This document shows, piece after piece, positions 20,148 to 21,985 of a stretch of DNA of 21,985 nucleotides (its first letter is position 1; every line of letters begins with the position of its first letter). A program made the position numbers and the translations under genes. The DNA is from a virus: the IMG/VR virus record IMGVR_UViG_3300048029_000361, positions 1 through 21,985 of that record; one strand, given 5' to 3'. The notes beneath the pieces are model-generated. The model saw only the letters and a program-made list of their open reading frames with translations, did not search any database and was not told where the DNA came from.

Positions 20148-20836
20148 GAGACTTAGTAGTTGGTCCAGGACACAGTTTAAATGAACTTGTGTCTAAACTA
20201 CTACATGCAGGCTTAAACGGCGAAAGCCATACTGAATGGGAATTGTACCCAGGCATTTATGGTTTATATGCTAGGCATAATGATGATTGGGTAGGACTTA
20301 AGAGTTATCGTTGTATTGACTCAGTTACTCTAGATCATTATAATGATGTAGTTAGAAATGCCACAACCCCCAACATTATAAACGAATTTGAACATACTCC
20401 TTTCTATGTTAATGTAACCTATGAAGTCATGAAAGATATTTACAAGGATCTTGATGGCAATATTTTTTGTAGTTATTTAGACATGGAAAATTATCCTGAA
20501 ACTCGTTTCCATTTTGCAATGATGGAGTTTTCAGAAGATGCCGCTGAGGATCTAGACTATAATGTAAGACCTAAAATGGAAGAGGTTGCTATGCGAGTTG
20601 CTACAAAGCATGAAGTAGAGACTCAAGCAAGGCAAGAAATAGACGTAAACTGGATAAATGTTGGCAAGGTTTTAAACAAAGACTATAGTGACTTTCCAGA
20701 ACGATTACTCAAACACACAAAACATTTTGATACGGTTGTTGATCAGTATAACTGGTACAACAGAATAACCGATCCTTCAATGCAATATCTAGTTAAGATG
20801 CCTTGGCAAGAAATAGTTGACATTAGGCATACTTAG
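20144..20836 (+). CDS. Hypothetical protein
   Basis: This 230-residue acidic protein is not recognised. It begins MRDLVVGPGHSLNELVSKLL and has an aromatic-rich middle (FHFAMMEFSEDAAEDLDYNV) and a Trp/Tyr-rich end (NWYNRITDPSMQYLVKMPWQ). No P-loop or other motif was found; VVGPGHS lacks the Lys and spacing of a Walker A. No membrane span is seen. It overlaps its upstream neighbour by 4 nt. A sigma70-type promoter lies within its last codons. Confidence 0.65.
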   Translation: MRDLVVGPGHSLNELVSKLLHAGLNGESHTEWELYPGIYGLYARHNDDWVGLKSYRCIDSVTLDHYNDVVRNATTPNIINEFEHTPFYVNVTYEVMKDIYKDLDGNIFCSYLDMENYPETRFHFAMMEFSEDAAEDLDYNVRPKMEEVAMRVATKHEVETQARQEIDVNWINVGKVLNKDYSDFPERLLKHTKHFDTVVDQYNWYNRITDPSMQYLVKMPWQEIVDIRHT

Positions 20837-20845
20837 TGCTATATT
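20817..20845 (+). promoter_or_regulatory. Sigma70-type promoter before the RNase H/FEN genes
   Basis: TTGACA (20817-20822), a 17-bp spacer and TATATT (20840-20845). It overlaps the last codons of the preceding gene. The start would be near 20852. AAAGGA (20863-20868) and the ATG at 20877 follow in order. Confidence 0.65.
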
Positions 20846-20876
20846 ATATATTATGAACTTACAAAGGACTAGACAA

Positions 20877-21095
20877 ATGCAAAAGTTACAACAACGCTCA
20901 GAGCAAATCGCATCTCACATTGTAGCAAAAGCAGGTTTGTATCCTGCTAGTTTCTCAGACTTAGTAAAAGTAGAAGAAGGACAAGATCCTCGCTATAAGT
21001 CTGTTGCAATACAAACACAGTATATTATGCAACATGGAAAAGCAATGTCTCGTACACAAATTACAAAACTACGTAAACAGTTAGGACTAATATAA
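20877..21095 (+). CDS. Small basic hypothetical protein
   Basis: The ATG at 20877 was chosen because AAAGGA (20863-20868) lies 8 nt upstream and because the promoter's predicted start (~20852) leaves no leader for the earlier ATG at 20853. The 72-residue product (MQKLQQRSEQIASHIVAKAG...) is basic, helical at both ends, with a C-terminal TQITKLRKQLGLI. Not recognised. Its stop overlaps the RNase H/FEN gene by one base (TAATG), so it is probably a translationally coupled partner, perhaps a DNA-binding accessory (inference). Confidence 0.65.
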   Translation: MQKLQQRSEQIASHIVAKAGLYPASFSDLVKVEEGQDPRYKSVAIQTQYIMQHGKAMSRTQITKLRKQLGLI

Positions 21096-21985
21096 TGCAG
21101 ACTTACATTCTAGTTGATACTGCCAATATGTTTATGAGAGCTCGCCATGTAGTACGTGGTGATGATATGTATACAAAGATTGGTATGAGCTATCATATTA
21201 TGTTCAACAGTATTAACAAAGTGTGGCGTGAACAAAAAGGCACACATGTTGTTATTGCACTAGAAGGTCGTAGTTGGCGTAAAGACTTCTATGAACCTTA
21301 CAAACGTAACAGGCAGGCAGTTATTGCGGCTAAGACAGAACGTGAGCAAGAAGAAGATACACAGTTCTGGGACGCCTTTAATGAGTTGCAAGACTTCTTT
21401 AGAGATAAAACAAACTGTACTGTATTGCAACAAGGTAATGTAGAAGCAGATGACTTTATTGCACGTTGGATACAGAACCATCCAAAAGATAATCACATTA
21501 TTGTAAGCAGTGATAGTGACTTCTATCAGTTACTTGCACCTAATGTAAAACAGTATAACGGTATTACACAAGAGCTTATTACTGTTGATGGTGTATACAA
21601 TGATAAGGGTAAGCCTGTAATTGATAAGAAGACTAAGGAGCCTAAGCAAATAGGTGATCCAGAGTGGTTGTTGTTTGAGAAGTGTATACGTGGTGACACT
21701 AGTGATAATATCTTTAGTGCATGTCCTGGTGCTCGTAAGAAAGGCACAAAGAACAAAGTAGGTATGCTAGAAGCATTTGAAGATCGCAACACAAAAGGTT
21801 TTAATTGGAATAACTTTATGCTACAACGTTGGGTTGATCATGAGAATGTAGAGCATCGTGTACTTGAGGACTATCAACGTAACTTGCATCTAATTGATTT
21901 GACTGCACAGCCTGAGGATGTTAAGGCAACACTCGATGAGGCTATTGTAGAGCAAGTGCAGAAGGATAAGAAGGCACAGGTTGGT
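21095..21985 (+). CDS. rnh: 5'-3' exonuclease / RNase H (FEN family, T4 rnh-like), C-terminus cut
   Basis: The frame stays open from the ATG at 21095 to the window end: 297 residues, C-terminus missing. The FEN-type metal-binding acids appear in order: ILVDTANMFMR (D8), VEADDFIARW (E117, D119, D120), IIVSSDSDFYQLL (D140, D142) and IRGDTSDNIFSACPGARKKG (D201, D204, with the GDxSDN helix-hairpin signature). RWRKDFYEPYKRNR-like basic residues (about 61-73) match the DNA-contact arch (KxxYKxxR). T4 RNase H removes RNA primers and flaps during lagging-strand synthesis. Its own promoter is at 20817-20845, with one small gene between. This is the window's second replication protein. Confidence 0.85.
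   Translation, partial: MQTYILVDTANMFMRARHVVRGDDMYTKIGMSYHIMFNSINKVWREQKGTHVVIALEGRSWRKDFYEPYKRNRQAVIAAKTEREQEEDTQFWDAFNELQDFFRDKTNCTVLQQGNVEADDFIARWIQNHPKDNHIIVSSDSDFYQLLAPNVKQYNGITQELITVDGVYNDKGKPVIDKKTKEPKQIGDPEWLLFEKCIRGDTSDNIFSACPGARKKGTKNKVGMLEAFEDRNTKGFNWNNFMLQRWVDHENVEHRVLEDYQRNLHLIDLTAQPEDVKATLDEAIVEQVQKDKKAQVG

Noticed and set aside
20144-20200. VVGPGHS at the N-terminus of the 230-residue unknown as a P-loop
   Set aside because: It lacks the Lys and the spacing of a Walker A motif, so no nucleotide-binding call is made.
1-21985. tRNA genes, CRISPR arrays, insertion sequences, integrase or attachment sites
   Set aside because: No cloverleaf, no repeat-spacer array, no transposase or integrase frame was seen. 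There is no gap over about 60 bp between genes to hold them.

Overview
The window looks like part of the genome of a large marine T4-like myovirus, either a contig from an environmental virus or a phage of an AT-rich marine bacterium (cyanophage or pelagiphage type). The reasons are: the DNA is AT-rich; genes are packed almost wall to wall, and most junctions are ATGA, TAATG or short overlaps; there are T4-type replication proteins (a gp45-like sliding clamp and an RNase H/FEN-type 5' nuclease); there are T4/cyanophage-type late promoter motifs (NATAAATA); and there are many host-like metabolic genes (folE, queD-like, queE, metK, thymidine kinase, phosphoribosyltransferase, acyl-CoA thioesterase, PsiE-like, UDP-glucose dehydrogenase-like). 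No structural genes, tRNAs, CRISPR arrays or insertion sequences were seen. The host cannot be named from this window.

Layout. (1) 1-2073, minus strand: a three-gene operon (unknown protein, radical SAM/SPASM protein, glycosyltransferase cut by the window edge). (2) 2074-2130: a 57-bp divergent control region with two late promoter motifs arranged as an inverted repeat. (3) 2131-7333, plus strand: a tightly overlapping operon of a P-loop sulfotransferase/kinase-like protein, a GT-A-like glycosyltransferase, a SAM methyltransferase-like protein, two small unknowns and two more radical SAM proteins. Parts 1 and 3 together form a late-promoter-driven cluster of modification enzymes with no obvious described counterpart. 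(4) 7334-12461: a sigma70-type promoter, the sliding clamp, a DpdA/Tgt-like DNA transglycosylase, small proteins, a QueD-like protein, a GT-B glycosyltransferase and FolE. (5) 12462-17453: small membrane, basic and acidic proteins, then nucleotide and metabolic genes: phosphoribosyltransferase, thymidine kinase, hotdog thioesterase, AbrB-like protein, degenerate nucleotidyltransferase, PsiE-like membrane protein and a shortened UDP-sugar dehydrogenase. (6) 17454-21985: a sigma70-type promoter with a 16-bp palindrome, two tiny membrane proteins, QueE, MetK, unknowns, another sigma70-type promoter and the start of the RNase H/FEN nuclease.

How the genes may work together. FolE, the QueD-like protein and QueE are steps of the preQ0 (7-deazaguanine) pathway, and the DpdA-like enzyme would exchange guanine in phage DNA for the deazaguanine base, giving protection from restriction. 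QueC is not in the window. dpdA lies directly behind the clamp gene, so the modification may be made during or just after replication. MetK would supply S-adenosylmethionine to the four radical SAM enzymes (including QueE) and the methyltransferase. Thymidine kinase and the phosphoribosyltransferase fit nucleotide salvage for phage DNA synthesis. The late cluster more likely acts on virion proteins, glycans or a small product; its substrate is unknown.

All genes and sites were read by eye. Family calls come from recognisable motifs, not from searches.
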